From contig JAIRPH010000216.1 in assembly GCA_031257135.1 (NCBI GenBank), forward strand, positions 1-5,274: 5,274 nucleotides of DNA. The letters are read 5' to 3'. Shown piece by piece: positions 1 to 4,848 of the stretch. The notes below the pieces were generated by a model. The model saw only the letters and a list, made by a program, of their open reading frames with translations, had not been told where the DNA came from and ran no database searches. The position numbers and the translations under genes were made by a program. Position 1 is the first letter of the stretch. Each line of letters begins with the position of its first letter. This DNA is from Spirochaetaceae bacterium (GTDB taxonomy: Bacteria; Spirochaetota; Spirochaetia; Treponematales; Breznakiellaceae).

Positions 1-345
1 TATTTGTACGGCGCGTCTTCCGATGCGAAGCGGAATCTTATGGCGCCGTACGCGTTGCAGTGGCGGGCTATTCGGGATGCGAAAGCGGCGGGTTGCGGGG
101 TCTACGATTTATTCGGCATACCGCCTCGGGATGACCCTGAGCATCCGATGGCTGGGCTGTATCGGTTTAAGACCGGATTCGGCGGGCGGATTATTCATCG
201 TCCCGGCAGTTGGGATTACGCCTATCGCCCGCTGGCGAAGGATATGTTTATCGCCGCGGAATCCATCAGAAAAAAACTCCGAAGCCTGAAAAAAAGCCTG
301 AAAAAAAAGAAAAAAAGAACCGACTCATCCGAGGGGAAACCCTAG
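1..345 (+). CDS. FemAB/FemX-family peptidoglycan aminoacyltransferase, C-terminal part
   Basis: The frame is open from the first base, so the gene starts before the window; 114 residues remain of a family usually about 330-420 long. Family members transfer an amino acid from aminoacyl-tRNA to the peptide of a peptidoglycan precursor at the cytoplasmic membrane face, building the side branch or bridge. The remaining part matches the second GNAT-like half: YLYGASS at residues 1-7, N12, APYALQW at 15-21, a helix ending in GCGVYDLFG at 30-38, and the family signature YRFKTGFGG at 53-61. After about residue 85 it becomes very basic, with a tail of lysines (SLKKSLKKKKKR) then a short polar end. pepT follows on the same strand after 66 nt. 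The family call is confident; the amino acid transferred cannot be read from the sequence. Confidence 0.87.
   Translation, partial: YLYGASSDAKRNLMAPYALQWRAIRDAKAAGCGVYDLFGIPPRDDPEHPMAGLYRFKTGFGGRIIHRPGSWDYAYRPLAKDMFIAAESIRKKLRSLKKSLKKKKKRTDSSEGKP
283..316 (+). repeat. 12-nt tandem repeat and poly-A tracts in the femAB tail
   Basis: The 12-mer agcctgaaaaaa occurs twice in tandem (283-294 and 295-306), encoding SLKK twice. It gives A-runs of 7 (289-295), 8 (301-308) and 7 (310-316). The repeat is in frame and explains the lysine-rich tail. Such runs are prone to replication or transcription slippage. Confidence 0.85.
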
Positions 346-370
346 CGCGGCAGTGTTTTGAACCGCTCGC

Positions 371-399
371 TTGCATTGCAGGATAGAAAAAAGTATACT
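371..399 (+). promoter_or_regulatory. Candidate sigma70-type promoter of pepT
   Basis: TTGCAT at 371-376 and TATACT at 394-399 are separated by exactly 17 bp, giving 4/6 and 5/6 matches to the consensus boxes. Transcription would start near 405-407, only about 6 nt before the ATG at 412. This is by eye; pepT could also be read from the femAB promoter upstream. Confidence 0.5.
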
Positions 400-411
400 A
401 AAATAACTGGT

Positions 412-1686
412 ATGAAAATTGATGATCCCTCCATAACCGATTCGGTGGTAAAACGGTTTTTAACGTATACGCGGTACTGGACGACTAGCGACCGTCATGT
501 GGAAGCGACTCCCTCTACTCCGGGGCAGTGGGATTTCGCCAAAGCGTTGGTCAGAGAGTTGCAGGCTTTGGGCGTTTCCGATGTAGAACTGACCGGGTAT
601 TGCTATGTGATTGCCCGGATTCCGGCGACCCCGGGAAAGGAAGCCTGCGCTCCGGTGGCGTTTATGGCTCATTTGGACACGGCTGACGATGTATCCGGGC
701 AGGATGTCAGGGCTTCTTTAGTTGAAGCCTATAACGGGAAAAGGATCGATCTTGCTGAGGGATACGCCTTAGACCCGGCAACGGATGCTGATTTGGCGGC
801 TCAAGAAGGCAAAGCCCTCATTCATACTGACGGAAGAACCCTCTTAGGCGCGGACGATAAGGCGGGAATTGCGGAAATTATAACCGCCGCGGAATATCTG
901 CTGGCTCATCCTGAAATAGCCCATGGTCTGGTAGAACTAATCTTCACTCCCGATGAGGAAACCGGTAAGGGACTGCCCGAATTTCCTATGAGCAAGATTA
1001 CCGCAACCGCCTGTTATACCTTAGACGGAGGTCCTGCCGGGGAAGTGGAGGCTGAATGTTTCAACGCCTGCAAAGCGGATGTTCGTTTTACCGGGAAAGC
1101 CATACATCTAGGCTACGCCCGGGGGGTTATGGCGAATGCCGCGCTTATGGCGGCAGTTTTTGCGTCGATGCTCCCCCGATCTGAAAGCCCGGAAGCTACT
1201 GACGGATATTACGGCTATTATTGCCCTATGGCTATTCAGGGGACTCCGGAGAAGGCTTGTTTGGAGTGTTATATCCGGGATTTTGACCGAGCCGGAGCGG
1301 AACGCCGAGTGAGCGCGCTGGATCATTTCGCCCGGGCGGTGGAAGCTCAGTTTCCGGGAGGTCAGGTTACGGTAAGTTCCAAGCCTCAGTATTACAATAT
1401 GAAAGAAAAGATAGACGCCCGCCCGGAAGTTATGGCTATTTTGAAACAAGCCGTATCCAATCTGGGGATTCAGCCCCGGCTTAAACCCATCCGGGGAGGA
1501 ACCGACGGCTCCCGGCTTACCGAGATGGGAATCCCTACGCCCAATATCTTTACTGGCGGCAGGAATTGGCACAGCCGTCTTGAGTGGGTATCCGTACCGG
1601 ATATGGCAACGGCTACTAACGTAGTGGTCGAGCTTATCCGGCTGTGGGCGTTGCCTCATACTAGTTTCCCGTCCGGACCGAGTTGA
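412..1686 (+). CDS. pepT: Peptidase T (tripeptide aminopeptidase), M20 family
   Basis: A zinc aminopeptidase of the cytoplasm that removes the N-terminal residue of tripeptides. The 424 residues compare with about 408 for the E. coli enzyme and align end to end from my knowledge of it. Metal and catalytic residues are all present: H87 and D89 in MAHLDT, D148 in GADDKAG, E182/E183 in TPDEE, D205 in TLDGG and H387 in GGRNWH. Family blocks YYNM (327-330), KPIRGGTDG (358-366) and PNIFTGG (377-383) are intact. In the dimerisation domain the usual HPG is HLG (232-234). I chose ATG 412 over an in-frame TTG at 358, because family similarity begins just after it and a promoter lies between the two. 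There is no clear ribosome binding site. The 3' end overlaps the convergent potD-like gene by 26 bp. Confidence 0.95.
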   Translation: MKIDDPSITDSVVKRFLTYTRYWTTSDRHVEATPSTPGQWDFAKALVRELQALGVSDVELTGYCYVIARIPATPGKEACAPVAFMAHLDTADDVSGQDVRASLVEAYNGKRIDLAEGYALDPATDADLAAQEGKALIHTDGRTLLGADDKAGIAEIITAAEYLLAHPEIAHGLVELIFTPDEETGKGLPEFPMSKITATACYTLDGGPAGEVEAECFNACKADVRFTGKAIHLGYARGVMANAALMAAVFASMLPRSESPEATDGYYGYYCPMAIQGTPEKACLECYIRDFDRAGAERRVSALDHFARAVEAQFPGGQVTVSSKPQYYNMKEKIDARPEVMAILKQAVSNLGIQPRLKPIRGGTDGSRLTEMGIPTPNIFTGGRNWHSRLEWVSVPDMATATNVVVELIRLWALPHTSFPSGPS

Positions 1687-2767
1687 ACCATGCGTTGCTA
1701 TACAATTCCAGCGCGTCTCCGAGATCGTCTTTGAGTTCGGTTGCCTTTAGGTCTTCTGTCTGGTAATAGGGGGCAACGGTCTGAAGTTCCCGGGCGGGCG
1801 CGTTAACCGTGGCGGGAAAGCCGAAGGTATCCGCAAATTCCGCGTAAATCTCCGGGCGGTGGATAAAGTCGATAAACGTATAAGCCGTATCAAGATTCTT
1901 CGCGTTTTTCAAGATACACATACTGTCGATATACGCGGGTCCTCCTTCGGGAGGAATAAAGAAGACCGTATCTTTCCGAAGCTGAGAATTCGGGGGTATC
2001 TCTGCAAAAACCACTTCCGCATAGCCCTGTACCACCCAAAAATCTCCGTTGGCGTAGCCTTTGCCGAAGGCTTCGGCGTCGAATTTCACCAGATTCGGCT
2101 TCCAATTCGTATTGATCAGATTTTTCGCGGCTTCAATCTCCCCGGGGTTTTTGGAATTCACTGAATATCCCAAGCTGACCAGCGCGTCTCCCATGACTTC
2201 CCGCATATCGTCCAGCATGGTCATACGTCCTTTCAGATCGGTTCGGCTGAAAACAGTCCATTTCCGTTCAAAATCAGGAACTCTGGCGGTATTTACCGCA
2301 ATACCGGCCGCGCCCCAGTAATACGGCACCGAGTATTCCATATTCGGATCATATTGGGCTTTTTGCAGTACCGCGGGATCGATGTTGCCGAGATTCGAGA
2401 GCTTAGATTTATCGATCTTTTCAAGCATACCCTGTTTCGCCATGATTGCGACGTAATCTCCGGAAGGAAACACCAGATCGTAGCCGCTTCCGCCAGCCAT
2501 AATCTTGGTATACATTTCTTCATTCGAGGGGAATTCATCGTAGATTACGGTAAGGCCGTATTCTTTCTCGAACTTCTCGATTACCGACTTAGGGGTATAA
2601 TAGGTCCAGTTATAGATAGAAAGCCGTTTCCCTTGAGCGGCTTCTCCTTTGGTACAACTGCTCCCCGCGTTGAGAGCGGCGAGGGTCAGCCCAAGGATGA
2701 CGCCCAGCCGCATCCGCCTGCGCCCGGCGGTATACCGTCGGGACGGAACCGCACACGATTTATTCAT
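1661..2767 (-). CDS. potD: PotD-like spermidine/putrescine-binding lipoprotein of an ABC transporter
   Basis: Substrate-binding component of a polyamine ABC importer, expected to be tethered to the outside of the cytoplasmic membrane. The 368 residues start with a long basic n-region (residues 1-20), a hydrophobic stretch (21-32) and a relaxed lipobox ending in AGSSC, with C38 as the probable lipidated cysteine. The mature part follows E. coli PotD closely: YNWTYY (52-57), SNEEMY (81-86), YDLVFPS (96-102), KIDKSKLSNLGNIDP (117-131), SVPYYWG (146-152), DDMREV (186-191), LGYS (199-202), IDS (280-282). Of the E. coli polyamine-contacting residues, W54, Y57, S102, D187, E190 and D281 appear kept. 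Positions matching Y85, W229, Y293 and Q327 appear to be D104, Q247, F317 and K346. No potABC genes are adjacent. The start is fixed by AGGAGG 5 nt upstream. PotF-type (putrescine) specificity is possible. Confidence 0.9.
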   Translation of the reverse strand: MNKSCAVPSRRYTAGRRRMRLGVILGLTLAALNAGSSCTKGEAAQGKRLSIYNWTYYTPKSVIEKFEKEYGLTVIYDEFPSNEEMYTKIMAGGSGYDLVFPSGDYVAIMAKQGMLEKIDKSKLSNLGNIDPAVLQKAQYDPNMEYSVPYYWGAAGIAVNTARVPDFERKWTVFSRTDLKGRMTMLDDMREVMGDALVSLGYSVNSKNPGEIEAAKNLINTNWKPNLVKFDAEAFGKGYANGDFWVVQGYAEVVFAEIPPNSQLRKDTVFFIPPEGGPAYIDSMCILKNAKNLDTAYTFIDFIHRPEIYAEFADTFGFPATVNAPARELQTVAPYYQTEDLKATELKDDLGDALELYSNAWFNSVRTGN

Positions 2768-2772
2768 TTATT

Positions 2773-2778
2773 CCTCCT
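2773..2778 (-). promoter_or_regulatory. Ribosome binding site of the potD-like gene
   Basis: Reading on the minus strand, a perfect AGGAGG lies 5 nt before the ATG at 2767. It favours this start over the internal ATG at codon 19, which would leave a shorter signal peptide. Confidence 0.85.
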
Positions 2779-2794
2779 ATGTCCATTCTGAAAA

Positions 2795-2823
2795 ACAATA
2801 GCCAATCTGTTTTTTATAATCAA
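2795..2823 (-). promoter_or_regulatory. Candidate promoter of the potD-like gene
   Basis: On the minus strand TTGATT (2823-2818) and TATTGT (2800-2795) are 17 bp apart, each matching 4 of 6 consensus bases. A start near 2788 would give a leader of about 20 nt carrying the AGGAGG. I see no terminator between trmH and this site, so read-through from the upstream operon is also possible. Confidence 0.4.
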
Positions 2824-2850
2824 GTCTTTTTTTTCGAGGCGTGGAACCGG

Positions 2851-3633
2851 CTATTTGTAAAGTTCGTGAAGAAAAAGCGCGGCCGCTTGAGCCACATTGA
2901 GGCTTTCAATGGCTCCGGTTCCGGGGATACGCACCAAGGCCAAGCAATGAGCTTTTACTGGTTCCGGGAGTCCGGTTTCTTCGTTGCCCACCACCAGCGC
3001 GATGCCCGGACGTTTTCCGCCGGAAGGGAGAAGGGCTGATTTTTTCTCTTGGATAATAGTTCCCAAGTCCTGAATCCGCCATCGGGCCCTGGGTTCCGCG
3101 GCTATGGTGATCAGGGTTTTAGAGGCGTCTCGGAGAAACGCGGCTGTATCCCGGATTTTGCGGAAGACCACAAATTCCATGCCTCCTTCGGCGACGCGGT
3201 ATGCTCCGGTGGTCAAGCGGGCTTCAGTATCTCCTTCGGAAAGAACGATGAAATGAGCCTCAAAGAACGCCGCGGATCGGACAATGGCTCCTAAGTTGAG
3301 ATCGTTTCCTACCGAGTGTAAAACCAAGCCGGTTTTGCCTTCTTTCGTCCACTCATTGAGGTCTTCCCTTGTGAGGTTCGGCACTTCCGGCTCTTCGATC
3401 ATCGCCACCACCCCTTGGTGATGAGGACTTTTGCAGAGCCGTTCCAATTCTTCATTTCCGCAGAGTTTGTAGGGACGTTTCCGTTCCGCCAGAGCTTTGC
3501 ACACTTTGGTAAAGGACGGAAGCCGGTCTTCCCGCAGAAAGAGGCGGTTGATAAGTCCGGCTCGTTCTCTTGCCACGGCTGATACGGCGTTAAAGCCGCA
3601 AACCGCCAGTTCTTTAGTCAGTTTATTACGCAT
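2851..3633 (-). CDS. SpoU/TrmH-family RNA 2'-O-methyltransferase
   Basis: A SPOUT-class enzyme that methylates a ribose 2'-hydroxyl in rRNA or tRNA using S-adenosylmethionine. The 260 residues carry the N-terminal substrate-binding domain (VCGFNAVSAV at 11-20, HHQGVVAMIE at 71-80), a linker, and the knotted catalytic domain with its three motifs. Motif 1 is NLGAIVR with N113 and R119; motif 2 is VVGNEETGLPE (214-224) with E218; motif 3 is IPGTGAIESLNVAQA (236-250) with S244 and N246. The layout is that of RlmB and YfiF; the IPGTG form of motif 3 differs from IPM.G of RlmB, so the exact RNA target is left open. Its ATG is 6 nt after the stop of the ProC-family gene, with only a weak AAGG in front, so translation is probably coupled to it. 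Confidence 0.92.
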   Translation of the reverse strand: MRNKLTKELAVCGFNAVSAVARERAGLINRLFLREDRLPSFTKVCKALAERKRPYKLCGNEELERLCKSPHHQGVVAMIEEPEVPNLTREDLNEWTKEGKTGLVLHSVGNDLNLGAIVRSAAFFEAHFIVLSEGDTEARLTTGAYRVAEGGMEFVVFRKIRDTAAFLRDASKTLITIAAEPRARWRIQDLGTIIQEKKSALLPSGGKRPGIALVVGNEETGLPEPVKAHCLALVRIPGTGAIESLNVAQAAALFLHELYK

Positions 3634-3639
3634 ACTGCC

Positions 3640-4476
3640 TTATTGTTGGTCTAGGGTATTGAATTCGATGATGGACTGCTCGATGATAGCTTTCCGTTTT
3701 GTCAGAGTCTTGGCAAAAAGCGATTCCATAATCGGCGGAAACTGCGCGTTGATTACCTCGGTTCCTTCCTCGGTAAGTCCGCCTTTGGTAGCGACCCGCT
3801 CGATTAGACTGCTGAAGGTCATAGCTTTAGCCAGAAGCAAGGTTCCGGTTCCGTAGTAGGTTTCTACGAACATTTTGAGGATAGTCTCTTTAGGCAGAGA
3901 GGTATGCTTAACCGCTTCCTCAGCGATAACCTTAAAAAGCGCGCCGATAAACCCGGGCATGGAACTGGTTATGACCGACCCGAGACTGAGTTCAGATTCC
4001 GGGATTTCCGTAATAGACCCGAAACATTCGAGGAGGCGGTACAGCTCGGTTTTGTCGGTCTGCGTTACCAGTTGGTTATGGCAAACTAAGGTGACCGATT
4101 GGTTGACTTCCGCGGTAATGCTGGGGACCGCCTTTGATATTTTGCGGTTCGGCGCAACGCGTTCCAGATGAGAAAACAAAACGCTGGAATTGAGAGACAC
4201 AATATGGCAGGAAGGTTTAAGGCTCCCGATGATGCCGGACAAAACCGTCTTAATATCGAGAGGCTTGACGCAGATGAAGACAATATCGACCGCTGGAGCA
4301 AGTTCCGCGAGGGAGGCGCAAACGTTGAGCTGAGGATAAGCGTTTTTCAAGTTTTTAATCTTATCGTAAGTTCTGTTTGCGATATAGAATCCCGATTGGT
4401 CGATTCCAGTAGCCGCGAGGTATTTGAGGAGCATCATTTTCCCCATACTGCCGTATCCGATAATTCCGATATTCAT
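3640..4476 (-). CDS. ProC-family (pyrroline-5-carboxylate reductase-like) protein, ComER-like
   Basis: An NAD(P)-binding protein of the ProC family, 278 residues. The Rossmann fold begins at residue 1 with GYGSMG (7-12), then NRT (34-36) for the cofactor ribose/phosphate, FICVKPLDI (67-75), and VPSI (117-120). The C-terminal helical dimer domain holds KGGLTEEG (231-238), the counterpart of the ProC signature. True ProC usually has SGPA in the active-site region; here the matching stretch is SSMPGF (171-176). Several blocks (NRT followed by a K-rich helix, ICVKPLDI, VPSIT, KGG.T.EG) recall Bacillus ComER more than proline-making ProC. I chose ATG 4476; ATG 4479 directly before it is equally possible (one extra Met). 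The longer frame to 4548 is rejected because it would overlap the promoter. It is the first gene of an operon with trmH. P5C reductase activity is uncertain. Confidence 0.85.
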   Translation of the reverse strand: MNIGIIGYGSMGKMMLLKYLAATGIDQSGFYIANRTYDKIKNLKNAYPQLNVCASLAELAPAVDIVFICVKPLDIKTVLSGIIGSLKPSCHIVSLNSSVLFSHLERVAPNRKISKAVPSITAEVNQSVTLVCHNQLVTQTDKTELYRLLECFGSITEIPESELSLGSVITSSMPGFIGALFKVIAEEAVKHTSLPKETILKMFVETYYGTGTLLLAKAMTFSSLIERVATKGGLTEEGTEVINAQFPPIMESLFAKTLTKRKAIIEQSIIEFNTLDQQ

Positions 4477-4483
4477 CATCCTT

Positions 4484-4489
4484 CCTCCT
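4484..4489 (-). promoter_or_regulatory. Ribosome binding site of the ProC-family gene
   Basis: AGGAGG on the minus strand lies 7 nt before ATG 4476 and 4 nt before ATG 4479. The better spacing favours the second ATG. It rules out the start at 4548. Confidence 0.85.
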
Positions 4490-4519
4490 ATGACGTAACA
4501 AAATCCAGAATCTTTAGTT

Positions 4520-4548
4520 ATTGTATGGTTATATAATCCGCTTGTCAA
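4520..4548 (-). promoter_or_regulatory. Promoter of the ProC-family/trmH operon
   Basis: On the minus strand a perfect TTGACA (4548-4543) is followed after exactly 17 bp by TACAAT (4525-4520), a 5/6 match. Transcription would start near 4513, giving a leader of about 35 nt before the ribosome binding site. This is the strongest promoter in the window by consensus match. Confidence 0.75.
4532..4537 (+). promoter_or_regulatory. Possible divergent -10 box
   Basis: A perfect TATAAT on the plus strand lies inside the spacer of the minus-strand promoter. No convincing -35 box is found 16-18 bp upstream, so activity is doubtful. If active, a transcript starting near 4544 would run into the small ORF at 4582. 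Confidence 0.25.
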
Positions 4549-4581
4549 TTATGGGATTACTAAAAAATGGAGATACTTAAC

Positions 4582-4659
4582 ATGAATTCGGCGATTAAAT
4601 CGCCTTCCAGATTCCAGCGCAGTCCCTTTGCGGCGAAAAGAAAGCCCTCGCCGGTATAA
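4582..4659 (+). CDS. Possible 25-residue basic small protein
   Basis: ATG to TAA frame of 25 codons, rich in Ser, Pro, Lys and Arg with no acidic residue (six positive charges). A TGGAGA ribosome-binding-like sequence lies about 9 nt before the ATG and a TATAAT about 45 nt before it. No domain or membrane segment is visible, and I do not recognise it. The same DNA contains two perfect inverted repeats, and the opposite strand is also open, so this may simply be structured non-coding DNA or a dispersed repeat. Confidence 0.22.
   Translation: MNSAIKSPSRFQRSPFAAKRKPSPV
4590..4604. repeat. Perfect inverted repeat GGCGATT-A-AATCGCC
   Basis: Seven-base arms around one central base (practically a 6-bp stem with a 3-nt loop). 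There is no T-run on either side, so it is not an obvious terminator. The GGCGA/TCGCC arms recur in the inverted repeat at 4631-4653. Confidence 0.7.
4631..4653. repeat. Inverted repeat CGGCGA / TCGCCG
   Basis: Six-base perfect arms (4631-4636 and 4648-4653) around an 11-nt loop. It shares the GGCGA/TCGCC core with the palindrome at 4590-4604, 27 bp to the left, and lies within the candidate small ORF. Confidence 0.65.
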
Positions 4660-4662
4660 AAA

Positions 4663-4676
4663 TGTTTATGTAAACA
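4663..4676. promoter_or_regulatory. Operator-like dyad TGTTTA-TG-TAAACA
   Basis: Six-base perfect arms separated by 2 bp in an AT-rich stretch, the form expected of a site for a dimeric DNA-binding regulator. No flanking promoter could be assigned, so its role is unknown and chance is possible. Confidence 0.3.
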
Positions 4677-4704
4677 AACTTTTTCTTAAATAACAACCCG
4701 CGCT

Positions 4705-4848
4705 ATGGCGAGCAGGTCTTGGTCCTCAGGTTCATTCAAGAAGGAACCGCGGTTTGGTCCTTGTAAAAGGAGCGGGCTGAGGATTGCTCCCCAACCCGCT
4801 GGACATCGCCCTAGAGCAGACGCCCCCTTAACAGCAGGATGCTGTTAG
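4705..4848 (+). CDS. Possible 47-residue small ORF, probably not a real gene
   Basis: ATG to TAG frame of 47 codons, very basic, ending in Cys-Cys. It has no ribosome binding site, and its Arg/Ser/Pro-rich make-up is typical of a shadow frame. It would end inside the hairpin at 4829-4847 and overlap the convergent repeat-protein gene by 4 nt. It is listed because it lies in the largest gap between genes. Confidence 0.12.
   Translation: MASRSWSSGSFKKEPRFGPCKRSGLRIAPQPAGHRPRADAPLTAGCC
4729..4771 (+). other. Two adjacent small hairpins, part of a possible structured RNA
   Basis: Plus-strand reading: GGTTC (4729-4733) pairs with GAACC (4744-4748). TCCTT (4758-4762) pairs with AAGGA (4767-4771) around the tetraloop GTAA, a GNRA type. 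The terminator-like hairpin 4771-4800 follows at once. GGCGA (4708-4712) and TCGCC (4806-4810) could close the whole set. Folding was done by eye and no known RNA family is recognised. Confidence 0.3.
4763..4800 (-). terminator. Candidate intrinsic terminator of the repeat-protein gene
   Basis: Read on the minus strand from 4800 to 4771, a 13-bp stem (AGCGGGTTGGGGA with TCCTCAGCCCGCT, two G-U pairs) closes the GNRA-type loop GCAA. CCTTTTAC follows at 4770-4763. It lies 45 nt after the stop codon at 4845. The stem is strong but the T-run is short, so a structured-RNA role is an alternative. Confidence 0.45.
4829..4847. repeat. 8-bp perfect hairpin containing the stop codon of the repeat protein
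   Basis: TAACAGCA (4829-4836) and TGCTGTTA (4840-4847) are exact complements around 3 nt. The TAA of the minus-strand gene (4847-4845) forms the outer end of one arm. No T-run follows on either strand. Confidence 0.7.

Larger units (their letters stand above)
4560..4844 (-). other. Open frame continuing past the stop of the repeat protein (one internal stop)
   Basis: In the same frame as the minus-strand gene ending at 4845, 52 codons are open after its TAA, up to a TAA at 4688-4686, then about 41 more up to a TAG at 4562-4560. The translation looks fairly protein-like, with stretches such as SFLNEPEDQDLLAIAR and GLRWNLEGDLIAEFM, more so than the plus-strand frames. No start codon with a ribosome binding site is present. 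It may be a decayed gene end, a repeat element, or chance in GC-balanced DNA. I do not recognise a family. Confidence 0.2.

Noticed and set aside
358..411. Upstream TTG start giving pepT 18 more residues
   Set aside because: The extension lacks a ribosome binding site, has no family similarity and contains the likely promoter.
1108..1659. 183-codon minus-strand frame inside pepT
   Set aside because: Shadow of a well-supported gene on the other strand; no ribosome binding site and no recognisable family.
2738..2755. Twin-arginine (Tat) signal in the PotD-like protein (SRRYTAG)
   Set aside because: The motif lacks the F-L-K part of the Tat consensus, and the lipobox-like AGSSC fits ordinary Sec-dependent lipoprotein export.
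2797..2855. Inverted repeat AATAGCC / GGCTATT between trmH and potD
   Set aside because: Seven-base arms with 45 bp between them, no T-run; probably chance.
4480..4548. Longer start of the ProC-family gene at 4548
   Set aside because: It would begin inside the TTGACA box, and AGGAGG stands just before ATG 4476/4479, where the Rossmann fold begins.
4694..4810. Known RNAs such as the SRP RNA, a TPP riboswitch or a tRNA
   Set aside because: Short resemblances (for example CTGAGG and GAACCTGA) occur on opposite strands or without the other conserved parts of those RNAs.
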